A DNA stretch of 64,000 nt from Jannaschia seohaensis (GCF_900116765.1 NZ_UETC01000001.1:868001-932000); one strand, 5' to 3'. Positions 1 through 8,689 are shown, numbered from the stretch's first letter. The notes: generated from the sequence alone by a model not told the origin. A program made the numbers and translations.

Positions 1-322
1 CGACGTCGCGGGACTTGTCCTGCGTCTCCCAGGTGAAGCCCTCGCCCATCGTGTGGAACTCGCACAGATCGCTGAAATGCGCCTGGATCAGATCGCGCTC
101 GCCGGTGCCCATGCCGCCCTTGATGAACTGCACGACGGCGCAGGGCATGCCATGGGCGATACATCGGAAGATCATGCCGAAGGCGCTGGAACTCTTCCCC
201 TTGCCCTTCCCGGTATGGACGATGACGAGGCCGCGTTCCTCGGTCTTGGTCGCCATGATCTTGTCGCGCGCGGCCTTCTTCTTGGCCATCTTGGCGTTGT
301 GGCGGTCGGTGTCGTCGCTCAT
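1..322 (-). CDS. cobO: Cob(I)alamin adenosyltransferase CobO (partial)
   Basis: Transfers the adenosyl group of ATP to corrinoid cobalt in the cytoplasm, late in aerobic cobalamin synthesis. About 107 N-terminal residues are visible; the rest lies beyond the window edge. A charged, lysine-rich N-terminal stretch (residues 7-30) precedes a P-loop-like segment HTGKGKSSSA at about residues 36-45, and the QFIKGG and HTMGEGFTW segments typical of the CobO/BtuR family follow. The ATG at the right end is the only good start. It lies on the same strand as cobN and cobW, consistent with a shared pathway, but a thioesterase and a lipoprotein gene lie between. A CtrA-type box lies 63 bp upstream. Confidence 0.93.
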   Translation of the reverse strand, partial: MSDDTDRHNAKMAKKKAARDKIMATKTEERGLVIVHTGKGKGKSSSAFGMIFRCIAHGMPCAVVQFIKGGMGTGERDLIQAHFSDLCEFHTMGEGFTWETQDKSRDV

Positions 323-384
323 TCTGGGCCTCCTGCTCTGGGGCGGACTGTCCTGGCGCGCGCAGGGGAGGTCAAGCCGGGCGA

Positions 385-400
385 TTAACCGTCGGTTAAC
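385..400 (+). promoter_or_regulatory. CtrA-type box TTAA-N7-TTAAC
   Basis: TTAACCGTCGGTTAAC fits the alphaproteobacterial CtrA consensus TTAA-N7-TTAAC exactly, and the two arms (TTAACC/GGTTAA) are also palindromic. It sits in the 101-bp gap between the divergent cobO and lipoprotein starts. It is 25 bp from the lipoprotein ATG and 63 bp from the cobO ATG, so by distance it fits the cobO promoter better. Binding by CtrA is inferred from the motif only. Confidence 0.55.
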
Positions 401-423
401 CTTGAGCGGGCGAGACTGGCCGC

Positions 424-708
424 ATGTGGCGCCTGTTTCCCCTCCTTCTCGCGGCCTGTGGCATGCCCCATCCGATGGATGGGCTGGCCTTCAGCGGCAG
501 CGCCGAGGCCAATGGCCACAGCTACCGCATCAACTGGAACCGCAGCGATGCCCAGGCGACGCGCACCAATCCCGTCTGGCGTCCAGGCCTGGCCGATGTG
601 ACCCGCGGCGCGATCCTCGCCACCGAGGAGGTGACAGGCTGCACCGTGGTTCCGGGAACCGCGGTGGGCGACGTCGCGCTGCTGCGGATGCGGCTGGATT
701 GCGGTTGA
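424..708 (+). CDS. Small predicted lipoprotein, function unknown
   Basis: Encodes 94 residues. A short hydrophobic N-terminus ends in a lipobox-like LLAAC (Cys12), so the mature protein is probably lipid-anchored at the membrane facing the periplasm. The remainder is hydrophilic with two further cysteines near the C-terminus (TGCTVV and LDCG), which could form a disulfide. I recognise no enzymatic motif. It is transcribed divergently from cobO and ends 6 bp before the convergent thioesterase gene. Small lipoproteins of this size are common in Rhodobacteraceae, but I cannot assign a family. Confidence 0.7.
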   Translation: MWRLFPLLLAACGMPHPMDGLAFSGSAEANGHSYRINWNRSDAQATRTNPVWRPGLADVTRGAILATEEVTGCTVVPGTAVGDVALLRMRLDCG

Positions 709-714
709 GCGCGC

Positions 715-1158
715 TCAGCCCGCGTCTTCCTCGAAAATCGCGCGCGGAGCCCCGTCCTCGTCGAGCGCGACGAACACGAAATCCGCCGAGGTGACCGGGG
801 CCCCATCCTTCGCGAAGCGTGAGCGGGCCCAGGCATCGACATGGATGCGCATCGAGGTCCGGCCCACCCGTCGCAGCGTCGCGTAGAGCGTGACCTCGTC
901 CCCGACCTTGACGGGGCGCAGGAACTTCATCCCTTCCACCGCGACCGTCGCGCAGCGGCCCAGCGCCACCCGCGCCGCCATGTTCCCCGCCGCCAGATCC
1001 ATCTGCGACATCAGCCAGCCGCCGAAGATGTCGCCCGCGGGGTTGGTGTCGGCTGGCATCGCGATGGTCCGGATGAGCAGCACGCCCTCCCGCTGCTGCC
1101 GCCCATGGGCGGCCCGGGCCACGCCGAGCGCGAGATGGCGGTCCTGATCCTCGGTCAT
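715..1158 (-). CDS. Acyl-CoA thioesterase, YciA-type hotdog
   Basis: Predicted cytoplasmic hydrolase of acyl-CoA thioesters, 147 residues, the normal size for single hotdog-domain acyl-CoA thioesterases of the YciA/BACH group. The diagnostic segment NPAGDIFGGWLMSQMD (residues 39-54) contains the conserved Asn and Asp of the active site and the start of the long central helix. Further hotdog features follow: a V-EGMKF strand near residue 74 and a VTLYATLRRVGRTS strand near 89. ATG start chosen with AGGGAGA-like spacing upstream. It lies between cobN and cobO on the same strand with no obvious link to cobalamin. The substrate chain length cannot be read from sequence. Confidence 0.88.
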   Translation of the reverse strand: MTEDQDRHLALGVARAAHGRQQREGVLLIRTIAMPADTNPAGDIFGGWLMSQMDLAAGNMAARVALGRCATVAVEGMKFLRPVKVGDEVTLYATLRRVGRTSMRIHVDAWARSRFAKDGAPVTSADFVFVALDEDGAPRAIFEEDAG

Positions 1159-1487
1159 CGTCGTCTCCCTATTCGCGCACCCACAAGACCCGTGATCCCA
1201 GCACATGTCGAGACGGCGCGACCGCAAGTCGGCCCCGCTGCCGTCCCGAACACGCAAAGGACCGCCCGGTAGCCGCCCCCCTGTCACGCCCGCACCATCA
1301 GCCGCCGACAGCCTCCATCCCTCCTTCTTCCCTGCCAAAATATCCCGGGGGTCCGGGGGCTGGCCCCCGGTCCCGCCCGCCCCAAAAGCGCCACCCCCAA
1401 GAGACTGAGAAACAGCCCCAAGCCGGGGCCGAACGCAGGCGCGTCGCGTCCGAGACAGACGCGGGCGTCGCACGACCGGCTGGCCGG
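1159..1487. other. Intergenic gap between cobN and thioesterase gene
   Basis: A 329-bp gap with no credible gene. It contains a GC-rich hairpin element (1334-1377) on the cobN-distal side. Short frames here lack family signal and read as random GC-rich sequence. Confidence 0.6.
1334..1377. repeat. GC-rich intergenic hairpin element, copy 1
   Basis: An AAAATATCCC lead-in is followed by a perfect 8-bp inverted repeat, CCGGGGGC at 1353-1360 and GCCCCCGG at 1363-1370. A related block occurs at 52210-52255 with the same order: AAAATA, a G-run, then a G5C/GC5 hairpin. It lies downstream of cobN on the minus strand and could act as a terminator. The resemblance to scattered intergenic repeats of Rhodobacteraceae is from memory, not a search. 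Confidence 0.45.
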
Positions 1488-4400
1488 TCAGCTCCGCCGC
1501 AGCCGGTCCAAGAGCCCCCGCGCCGAGTTGGAGCGCGGCGTCCAGAGACCGCGCGCAATCGCCTCCGACAGCCGATCGGCGATGTCCGCCAGGGCGGGCG
1601 CGTTGACCTCGCCGATCCAGTCGCGGACTGCGTCGTCCTCCAGCACCGCGGCGGCGACCAGGTCGAAATGATGATCGCGGACGGCGCCGGTCGTCGCGGC
1701 GAAGGCGAAGAGGTAATCCACCGTCGCGGCGATTTCGAAGGCGCCCTTGTAGCCGTGGCGCTGCACCCCCGCGATCCATTTCGGGTTCACCACGCGGGAG
1801 CGGACGACGCGCCCGATTTCCTCTTCCAGCGTGCGAATGACCGGGCGCTCGGGCCGGGAGTGGTCGTTGTGGTAGACGGGTCGTCCGGCGCCTTGCAGCA
1901 TCTCGACCGCGGCTGCGGCGCCGCCCTCGAACTGATAGTAATCGTCCGAGTCGAGCAGGTCGTGCTCGCGATTGTCCTGGTTCTGGACGATGGCCTCGAT
2001 CTGGCCCAGCCGCTGTCGAAGGCCGGCATGGTCGGGCCTGCCCTCGCCCGTGCCGTAGGCGTAGCCGCCCCAGTCGATATAGGCCGCGCCCAGATCGGCG
2101 GCGCTGTCCCAGAGCCGCTCGTCGATCATCGCCTGGAGGCCCGCGCCATAGGCCCCTGGCTTCGATCCGTAGACCCGCGCGGCGCCTTCGCCCGCCCGTG
2201 CCCGGGCGGCGGCGGGGTTGACCTCTTCGGGCTCCTCCAGCGCCTGCACCGCGCGCGCGGCGCCGTCGACCAGGGCCATCTGCTGCGGGAAAGCGTCGCG
2301 GAAGAAGCCCGAGACCCGCAAGGTCACGTCCACGCGCGGGCGGCCCAGGGCGGTGTGGGGGATGATCTCCCAGCCGACCACGCGGCGATTGGCGCTGTCC
2401 CAGCGGGGTTTCACCCCCATCAGCGCCAGCGCCTGGGCGATGTCGTCGCCGCCCGTGCGCATGTTCGCCGTGCCCCAGGCGGTCAGCAGCATTGTGCGGG
2501 GCCAATCCCCATGGTCCTGCAAGTGCCGCTCGATCAGCAGGTTGGCGCTCTTCCAGCCGAGCTTCCAGGCGGTGGGCGTCGGCACCGCGCGGCTGTCGAC
2601 CGAGAAGAAGTTGCGCCCCGTGGGAAGGACGTCCGGACGGCCCCGTGTGGGGGCGCCGGATGGCGCAGGGGCGACGAAGTGCCCTGAAAGGGCGGTGAGG
2701 AGGCCCTCCCCCTCCGCCGGGCCGCAGCGCCGCAACGCGGGGAGGATCTCGCCATGGATCGCCTCCAGCACCGGGGCCGTCCGGGTGAAGGGCTTCGGGG
2801 TTTCGCGCCATTGCACCGCCTGCACCGCCAGCGCCTCCAGCCGCTCCACCGTGTCGCCGTTGCTGCGCCAGGTCTCGGTCCCCATGGCGCGCAAGAATTT
2901 GTGGCGCGGACCGTCATAGGAGGCGGCCATGTCGCAATCGAGCGGGTCGATCCCGACGCCGCAATCCTCCGCCAGCGCCCGGATCAGCGAGGCTTGCCCC
3001 GGCCCGTCGCCGCGCGGCAGCCGGACCAGCGCGATCAGCAGGTCGCGCTCCAGGTCGCCCTCGGGCGATTGCCCGAAGACATGCAACCCGTCGCGGATTT
3101 GCGCCTCCTTCAACTCGCAGAGATAGGCGTCGAGCTTGGCGAGGTCGTCCGCGCCGTCGAAGCCCGCATCCACGTCGAGTCCCGTGACCGAGGCCAGCGA
3201 CAGGATCTGCTCCCGCAGCGTGTCGATCCGGCGGGGGTCGAGGCCGGCGGCCTCGTAATACTCATCGACCAACGCCTCCAGATCGCGCATCGGCCCGTAG
3301 CTCTCTGCTCGGGTGAGCGGCGGCGTGAGGTGGTCGACGATGACGGCCTGGGCGCGGCGCTTGGCTTGGGTGCCCTCTCCGGGATCGTTGACGATGAAGG
3401 GATAGACGTGCGGCATCGGGCCGAGGGCGATCTCGGGCCAGTCCTCGGCGCCCAGAGCCAGAGCGCGGCCGGGCAGCCATTCGAGATTGCCATGCTTGCC
3501 CATATGGACGATCGCGTCGGAATTGGCCCGCAGCCAGGCGTAGAAGGCGAGATAGCCATGGGGCGGGATCAGGTCGGGCGAGTGGTAGCTGTCGGTCGGG
3601 TCCACATTGTAGCCGCGGGCCGGTTGCAGCCCGACCGTCGCGTTGCCGAAGCGGTGGATCGAAAGGGCGAAACCGCCCCGTTCCGCATCGAAGAAGGGGT
3701 CGTCCTCCGGCGCGCCCCAACGCTCGGCCAGGGCGGTGCGGGCGGCAAACGGCAGGCCGTCGTGGAAGGCACGATAGGTATCGAGCGGCAGGATCTCGCC
3801 GCCCGCCCGCTCGGCCCGGTCGGTCAGCCAGTTGGTCGGGCCCGCCAGCAACCGCTCCATCAGGGCAGCCGAGTCGTCGGGCAGGTCGTCCACCGCATAG
3901 CCCGCCTCGGCCAGCAGGCGCAGGACATGGACCGTCGCGGCGGGCGTATCTAGCCCGACACCATTTGCCAGCCGCCCGTCGCGGTTGGGATAGTTGGCCA
4001 GGATCAGGGCCACGCGGCGCCCGGACGGCGCGAGACGCCGCAGCCGACACCACGCGGCCAGAAGCTCGGCGGTGAAGGCGATCCGGTCGCCATGAGCCTT
4101 CCAGGTCGCGATCGGGCACTGGGTCGCCTCGTCGAAGAAGGCCTCGCCCTTGAAGCCCAGGGCACGGGTCAGGACGCGGCCGTCGAGTTCCGGGAGGGCG
4201 ACATTCATGGCGATGTCGCGGGCCGAGAGCCCGGTCGTGCCCTCCTCCCAGGCCTGTTCCGTGCCGCCCGACAGCACGCCTTGGAAGACCGGCGCGCCAT
4301 TCGCGAAAGCTTGGGCCAGCGGGTTGGCCTCGGGGTCGCCCACGGCGAAGCTGGTCAGGTTCAGGATCGCGTCGGGCGGGGCGTCGCGGAACAGCGCCTC

Positions 4401-5144
4401 CAAGGTCGCCGCCGAGACCGGATCCTTCAGCGAGGCGACGAAGACCGGCATCGGGTTCAGCCCCGCGCGCAGCAGCGCCCGCACCAGCCGGTTGACCGGA
4501 TTCAGCCCGGCCCCCTGCAACAGCGCGCGATAGAAGATCACCGGCACGACCGCCGCGCCTTCGGTCCAGGCTGCGCGGAGATCGGCCATCGAGGCCTCCT
4601 GCGCGCCGGGCCAATAGAGGCCCGCGCGCAGGAGCGGCCGGGCAGGCGCGGGGCGCGGCGCGTCGTCGAGCATCGCCTTGGCATGGGCGAGGAAGGTCGC
4701 GGCATTGGCCGGGCCGCCCTCGATGAGGCAGGCCCAGAGCGCGTCGTAATCCTCGGCGGAGACGGTCGACAGCTCCCTGAGCTCCGCGTCCGGCTTGTCG
4801 TCCCCTGGCAGCGCGGCGAAGGGCACGCCCGCCTCGTGCAGGCGGGCGGCGTATTGCTCCAGCCCATAGGTCCAGTAGCCGCGCCCGCCCAGCACCCGCG
4901 CCACCACGAGGCGGGAGCGGGTGGCGCAGGCGTCCAGATGCAGGTCCACCGACATCGGGTGGCGCAGATGCATCAGGCTCGCCAGCCGCAGGGAGGGCGC
5001 GTCCTCCATCTCGGCCCGGGCCGCGGACAGCATCGCCAACTCCGTGTCGGCGGCGGAGATGACCACGAGGTCGGCGGGGGTCTGGCCGAGATCGACGGGC
5101 TCTCCGTCGTCCACGGCGCCGGGTTGGGCGGCGAGAAGATGCAT
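1488..5144 (-). CDS. cobN: Cobaltochelatase subunit CobN
   Basis: Large subunit of the ATP-dependent aerobic cobaltochelatase, which with CobS and CobT inserts Co2+ into hydrogenobyrinic acid a,c-diamide. The 1218-residue length is close to the usual 1250 or so. The hallmark HMGKHGNLEWLPGR segment lies near residue 550, preceded by HRFGNATVGLQPARGYN and YHSPDLIPPHGYLAFYAWL-like sequence; a conserved C-terminal region contains GAKPR-type and NPKWI segments. I start at the ATG at 5144 because upstream codons lack family similarity and run into psuG. It starts 61 bp from the divergent psuG. cobS/cobT are not in the window. No B12 riboswitch was seen directly upstream of this gene. Confidence 0.95.
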   Translation of the reverse strand: MHLLAAQPGAVDDGEPVDLGQTPADLVVISAADTELAMLSAARAEMEDAPSLRLASLMHLRHPMSVDLHLDACATRSRLVVARVLGGRGYWTYGLEQYAARLHEAGVPFAALPGDDKPDAELRELSTVSAEDYDALWACLIEGGPANAATFLAHAKAMLDDAPRPAPARPLLRAGLYWPGAQEASMADLRAAWTEGAAVVPVIFYRALLQGAGLNPVNRLVRALLRAGLNPMPVFVASLKDPVSAATLEALFRDAPPDAILNLTSFAVGDPEANPLAQAFANGAPVFQGVLSGGTEQAWEEGTTGLSARDIAMNVALPELDGRVLTRALGFKGEAFFDEATQCPIATWKAHGDRIAFTAELLAAWCRLRRLAPSGRRVALILANYPNRDGRLANGVGLDTPAATVHVLRLLAEAGYAVDDLPDDSAALMERLLAGPTNWLTDRAERAGGEILPLDTYRAFHDGLPFAARTALAERWGAPEDDPFFDAERGGFALSIHRFGNATVGLQPARGYNVDPTDSYHSPDLIPPHGYLAFYAWLRANSDAIVHMGKHGNLEWLPGRALALGAEDWPEIALGPMPHVYPFIVNDPGEGTQAKRRAQAVIVDHLTPPLTRAESYGPMRDLEALVDEYYEAAGLDPRRIDTLREQILSLASVTGLDVDAGFDGADDLAKLDAYLCELKEAQIRDGLHVFGQSPEGDLERDLLIALVRLPRGDGPGQASLIRALAEDCGVGIDPLDCDMAASYDGPRHKFLRAMGTETWRSNGDTVERLEALAVQAVQWRETPKPFTRTAPVLEAIHGEILPALRRCGPAEGEGLLTALSGHFVAPAPSGAPTRGRPDVLPTGRNFFSVDSRAVPTPTAWKLGWKSANLLIERHLQDHGDWPRTMLLTAWGTANMRTGGDDIAQALALMGVKPRWDSANRRVVGWEIIPHTALGRPRVDVTLRVSGFFRDAFPQQMALVDGAARAVQALEEPEEVNPAAARARAGEGAARVYGSKPGAYGAGLQAMIDERLWDSAADLGAAYIDWGGYAYGTGEGRPDHAGLRQRLGQIEAIVQNQDNREHDLLDSDDYYQFEGGAAAAVEMLQGAGRPVYHNDHSRPERPVIRTLEEEIGRVVRSRVVNPKWIAGVQRHGYKGAFEIAATVDYLFAFAATTGAVRDHHFDLVAAAVLEDDAVRDWIGEVNAPALADIADRLSEAIARGLWTPRSNSARGLLDRLRRS

Positions 5145-5205
5145 AAAACGGGGTTTGCGGGAGGCGCCGGAAGGGTGCAAGAGGGCGCCCTCAGGAGGAG
5201 CGCCC

Positions 5206-6129
5206 ATGGCCCGCAGGATCCAGCCCCAGATGACCGACGAGGTTGCCACCGCCCTGGCGCAAGGGCGCCCCGTGGTGGCGCTTGAAAGCACCATCATCAG
5301 CCATGGCATGCCCTGGCCGCGCAACGCCGAGGTCGCCTTGGAGGTCGAGGCGGCGGTGCGGGCCGAAGGCGCGGTGCCCGCGACGATCGCGGTGATCGAC
5401 GGCGTGCTCTGCGCCGGGCTCGGCGCCGCTCAAGTGGAGCGGCTGGGGCGTGACACGAAGGTGGTCAAGGCTGCCTCCCGCGATCTGGGGGCCTGCATCG
5501 CCAAGGGCCGGACGGCGGGCACGACCGTCAGCGCGACGATGCGGATCGCGGCCCTGGCGGGGATCGGCGTCTTCGCCACCGGCGGCATCGGCGGTGTGCA
5601 TCGCGGTGACGGCATGGATGTGAGCGCCGACCTGACAGAGCTCGCGGAAACTGACGTACTGGTGGTCTGCGCCGGGGTGAAATCGATCCTCGACATCCCA
5701 CGCACGCTGGAGATGCTGGAGACCCTGCGCGTGCCGGTGGCGGTGTTCGGGGCCGATGCCTTCCCGGCCTTCTACACGCGCGACTCGGGGCTGGTGGCTG
5801 GCGAGCGGTTCGACGATCCGGCGCAGATCGCCGCGGCCCGGGCGGCGAACGCGGCGGTGGGGTTGGGCACGGGCATGCTGGTCGCCAATCCGATCCCCGA
5901 GGCGGCGGCGTTGGACGCGGCCGGGATCGGCGCCACGATCGACGCGGCCCTGGCCGAGGCGGAGGCGCGGGGGATCACTGGCCAGGCCGTGACGCCCTTC
6001 CTGCTCGGGCGCCTGAACGAGAGCACCGACGGCACCGCGCTGGCGGCCAATATCGCGCTGGTGCTGAACAATGCGCGGCTGGCGGCGCGGATCGCGGTGG
6101 CGGAGGCGGGCGCGGGCGTCTGGGTCTGA
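5206..6129 (+). CDS. psuG: Pseudouridine-5'-phosphate glycosidase PsuG
   Basis: Catalyses reversible cleavage of the C-C glycosidic bond of pseudouridine 5'-phosphate to uracil and ribose 5-phosphate, in pseudouridine salvage. It has 307 residues, normal for the family. Visible family signatures are ALESTIISHGMP (residues 25-36), the IGVFATGGIGGVHRG loop (120-134) and GVKSILDIP with the expected Schiff-base lysine at position 159. A strong GGAGG lies 7-8 bp before the chosen ATG. No pseudouridine kinase (psuK) lies nearby, so the substrate must come from a kinase elsewhere. It is transcribed against its cobalamin neighbours and is followed by a perfect hairpin shared with the convergent GNAT gene. 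Confidence 0.94.
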   Translation: MARRIQPQMTDEVATALAQGRPVVALESTIISHGMPWPRNAEVALEVEAAVRAEGAVPATIAVIDGVLCAGLGAAQVERLGRDTKVVKAASRDLGACIAKGRTAGTTVSATMRIAALAGIGVFATGGIGGVHRGDGMDVSADLTELAETDVLVVCAGVKSILDIPRTLEMLETLRVPVAVFGADAFPAFYTRDSGLVAGERFDDPAQIAAARAANAAVGLGTGMLVANPIPEAAALDAAGIGATIDAALAEAEARGITGQAVTPFLLGRLNESTDGTALAANIALVLNNARLAARIAVAEAGAGVWV

Positions 6130-6143
6130 CGGGGGGCGGTGGG

Positions 6144-6168
6144 CAAAATTCTTCGCTGAAGAATTTTG
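6144..6168. terminator. Bidirectional hairpin terminator
   Basis: Perfect 11-bp inverted repeat: CAAAATTCTTC at 6144-6154 and GAAGAATTTTG at 6158-6168, with a 3-base loop. It lies between the convergent ends of psuG (stop at 6129) and the GNAT gene (stop at 6184). The A/T-rich base of the stem supplies a short U-run in both directions, so it can terminate both transcripts. Confidence 0.8.
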
Positions 6169-6183
6169 TGGTTGCACCAAGCG

Positions 6184-6639
6184 TCAGGCGGGGGCGCCCC
6201 GCTCGAAGAACAGCGAATGCGGCCCGGCCTCATAGGCACCGAAGGGGCCGCGGGGCACGAAGCCGTGGCGGGCATAGAGCCGATGGGCCGCATCGAGGCC
6301 GCGCCCCGTCTCCAGGCGCAGGACGTCTAGCCCCTCCGACGCGGCGGTCTCGATCAGCGCGCTCAGGATGGCGTCGCCGATGCCCTGGGCGCGGGCTTCG
6401 GGGGCGGTGAACATCGACTTGATCTCGCCATAGCCGTCGCGGAGCGCGAGCGCCCCCACCCCGCGCAGCGAGCCGCTCTCCCGCGCCGAGAGGAACCGGA
6501 TATCGGGCCCGGCCAGAGCGTCGACCTCCAAGAAGTGGTTCGCCTCGGCCGGAAAGAGCGACTGCATCAGCGCATGATGCTGCCCCAGGAGCGCGACGCA
6601 ATCCGGCGCGCGTGGATCGTCCGGCCCGATCCGGATCAC
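6184..6639 (-). CDS. GNAT family N-acetyltransferase
   Basis: Predicted acetyl-CoA-dependent acyltransferase of 151 residues with the GNAT fold. The acetyl-CoA loop R-A-Q-G-I-G is at residues 83-88, after a beta-4 strand EIKSMFT; motif B (HRLYARHGFVPRGPF) follows near residue 120. The GTG start at 6639 overlaps the cobW stop as GTGA, so the gene is probably translated by coupling to cobW. It may therefore come under the upstream B12 riboswitch even though its substrate is unknown. Close homologues of this layout act on small amines or protein N-termini; nothing here decides between them. Confidence 0.85.
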   Translation of the reverse strand: MIRIGPDDPRAPDCVALLGQHHALMQSLFPAEANHFLEVDALAGPDIRFLSARESGSLRGVGALALRDGYGEIKSMFTAPEARAQGIGDAILSALIETAASEGLDVLRLETGRGLDAAHRLYARHGFVPRGPFGAYEAGPHSLFFERGAPA

Positions 6640-7703
6640 GTCAGCGCGGCCGTGATCGCGGCGCGGTCGAGCCCGGCCTGCCCGATCACCACCAGCCGGG
6701 CGCCCCGGGGATCCGCGCCCAGGGGACGGTCGAAATAATGATCCACGCGCGGGCCCACCGCCTGCACGGTCAGCCGCATCGGCTTGCCCGCGACCGAGGC
6801 GAAGCCCTTGAGCCGCAGGATGTCGTGATCGCGGATCACCTCGGACAGACGGCCGGCGAAGGCGGCCGGGTCTGAGACCTCGCCGGTCTCCACCACGAAG
6901 CTCTCGAACGCGTCATGTCCGTGGTCGTGATCATGGTCATGATCATGGTCGTGACCGTCGTCGTGGTGGTCGTCGTCGTGGTGATGGTGATGATGGTGCA
7001 GCTCATGGCGGGCCGAGATGTCGTCCTCCGCCCCCTGCGCCCGGCCCAGCAGCACCTCTATGGGCAGCGCGCCATGGGCGGCGGGGACGACCTGGACCCC
7101 GGCCCGGGCCTCCCCGCGCAGGCGGGTGACCAGCGGTCCGGCATCCGCCATCAGGTCGGTCTTGTTGACGACGATCATGTCGGCACAGGCGACCTGATCG
7201 GCATAGAGCTCGCTGAGCGGCGTCTCGTGGTCGAGCCCGTCATCGGCCGCGCGCTGGCGGTCGACGGCGGCGGTGTCGGCGGCGAAGGTCCCGGCCTCGA
7301 CGGCGGGGCCATCCAGAACGGTGACGACGCCGTCCACCGTCACGCGGGTCTTGAGCCCCGGCCAGGCAAAGGCGCGCAGCAGCGGCTGCGGCAGGGCGAG
7401 GCCCGAGGTCTCGATCACGATGTGGTCGGGCGGCGTCTCCCGGGCCAGCAGCGCCTCCATCGCCGGCACGAAATCGTCGGCAACGGTGCAGCAGATGCAT
7501 CCATTCGACAGTTCGACCACGTCGTCGTCGGAACAGTTTTCGATGCCGCAGCCCTTGAGGATGCCGCCATCGACGCCGAGATCGCCGAACTCGTTGACGA
7601 TCAGCGCGATGCGGCGGCCTTCGGCGTTTTGCAGCAGATGGCGGATCAGGGTCGTCTTGCCGGCGCCGAGGAAGCCGGTGACGATAGTGGCGGGAATCTT
7701 CAC
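6636..7703 (-). CDS. cobW: CobW, G3E-family GTPase of the cobalamin pathway
   Basis: COG0523 metallochaperone GTPase thought to deliver cobalt for aerobic cobalamin synthesis, cytoplasmic. It has 355 residues, with Walker A GFLGAGKTT at residues 10-18, the metal-binding C-x-C-C motif (GCICC, Cys69/71/72), Walker B/switch IETSG near 98-101 and NKTD at 180-183. A striking His/Asp-rich linker spans about residues 233-264 (run of seven His, then alternating His-Asp) before the CobW C-terminal domain. The start is GTG. It follows a B12 riboswitch whose 3' end is about 50 bp upstream, so expression should fall when adenosylcobalamin is plentiful. The cobW-GNAT stop/start overlap suggests one transcript. 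Confidence 0.95.
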   Translation of the reverse strand: MKIPATIVTGFLGAGKTTLIRHLLQNAEGRRIALIVNEFGDLGVDGGILKGCGIENCSDDDVVELSNGCICCTVADDFVPAMEALLARETPPDHIVIETSGLALPQPLLRAFAWPGLKTRVTVDGVVTVLDGPAVEAGTFAADTAAVDRQRAADDGLDHETPLSELYADQVACADMIVVNKTDLMADAGPLVTRLRGEARAGVQVVPAAHGALPIEVLLGRAQGAEDDISARHELHHHHHHHDDDHHDDGHDHDHDHDHDHGHDAFESFVVETGEVSDPAAFAGRLSEVIRDHDILRLKGFASVAGKPMRLTVQAVGPRVDHYFDRPLGADPRGARLVVIGQAGLDRAAITAALT

Positions 7704-7754
7704 GTGGTGTCTCCTGCTGTCCCGTCACACCCGACGGGAGGTCGTTGTCGCCTG

Positions 7755-7945
7755 CAAGGCTGGTCTCCTGGCTCGCGGGTCGTCGGTCGGGGCGGCCTTC
7801 CCGGGGGGCTCCCAGTGGCATGTCGCCCGTCCCTCTCCGCTCACAGTCGCGGGGGCGGCTGCGGCCTCGGACCCCGGTTTGGGTCGCCCGTTCCGCATTC
7901 CCAGTTCGTCCCCTACGCCACATGCGCATCGGGGAACCTTGCGGG
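7755..7945 (-). ncRNA. Cobalamin riboswitch (AdoCbl-type)
   Basis: On the minus strand upstream of cobW. The B12 box GCCACTGGGAG is at 7809-7819 (reverse complement). It is preceded by a GGGAATGCGG block and a CGACTGTGAGCGGAGA block, and followed by GAGCCAGGAGACC near the 3' end, all in the order of the Rfam cobalamin element. The boundaries are estimates. It leads directly into the cobW leader with the GTG start about 50 bp further on, consistent with control of cobW translation or transcription by adenosylcobalamin. Confidence 0.93.
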
Positions 7946-8069
7946 ATCGGTATGGGCGGGCGGCGCGGAGGGGGCAAGTGCGAAGGCGGCACGCGGCGCC
8001 CTATCCGCGACACCCCAGGGGGTCGTGCGGCCGGGCCGCCGGTCCAGGGGTGGCCATCAAAGCATGCCA

Positions 8070-8616
8070 TCGAGCCGTCAGCGAAAAGGTAGGCTTTCCC
8101 GTTTCAAGACGCTCGCGACTCGTCCCGCATCGTCTCCAGCCGTCACCTCGCCGAGGGGGGAGGCGTGGCAGATCTCCGAGTTGGAGTTCGGGCATCATCG
8201 CTTTCCACGCCCGCTCGCGCTGGATGGTGAAATGCATGGCAGCCGCCGGGCGGGAGCTGTCGCCGCTGGCGGTCCTGCTCCTGCACAACGTCCACCATCA
8301 GGCACGGGACAAGGGCCTGACCGACATTTGCTTTCTGCTCGATATCGAGGAAACGCATACCGTGAACTACGCGCTCAGGAAGCTGCTCAAGGCGGGGCCG
8401 CTGGTCTCCGAGACGCGGGGGAAGAGGTGTTCTGCGCGACCTCCGAGACGGGGCGGGCGCTTTGCGACGCGGGTCGCGAGGCCTGGGAGCGGTACCGGCT
8501 CGGGAGCCTGTCGCAGGTCGATCTGAGGGGTGAGCAGATGCGGGAGATTGCCGTCCTTCTTGTGCGCGCTTGCGGGGCATTACAATCAGGCGAGCCGGGC
8601 TGCGGCGTCGCTCTAG
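8070..8616 (+). pseudogene. Broken winged-helix regulator of a hydantoinase cluster
   Basis: Remnant of a MarR-like winged-helix DNA-binding protein of the type found beside hyuAB genes in Rhodobacteraceae. Pieces read in order but in different frames: RIVSSRHLAE (about 8130-8158), ISELEFG, then a long block from FHARSRWMVKCMAAAG to KLLKAGPLVSETRGK (about 8190-8420), then EVFCATSETGRALCD, and finally LAGHYNQASRAAASL ending at the TAG at 8614-8616. At least three or four frameshifts separate these blocks, so no functional product is expected. The 5' end is uncertain. Family assignment is from recalled conservation of the ICFLLDIEETHTVNYALRKL-type segment. Confidence 0.75.
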
Positions 8617-8689
8617 CGACCTTGAAGGCAGGCTCGGCGGCTGCGCTGCCTGTCCATAAGGTTCTGTCGGAAAGCCCCGAGCGCAATGC

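Noticed and set aside
2754-3953. 399-codon plus-strand frame inside cobN
   Set aside because: Antisense to cobN, which has clear family motifs; no ribosome site.
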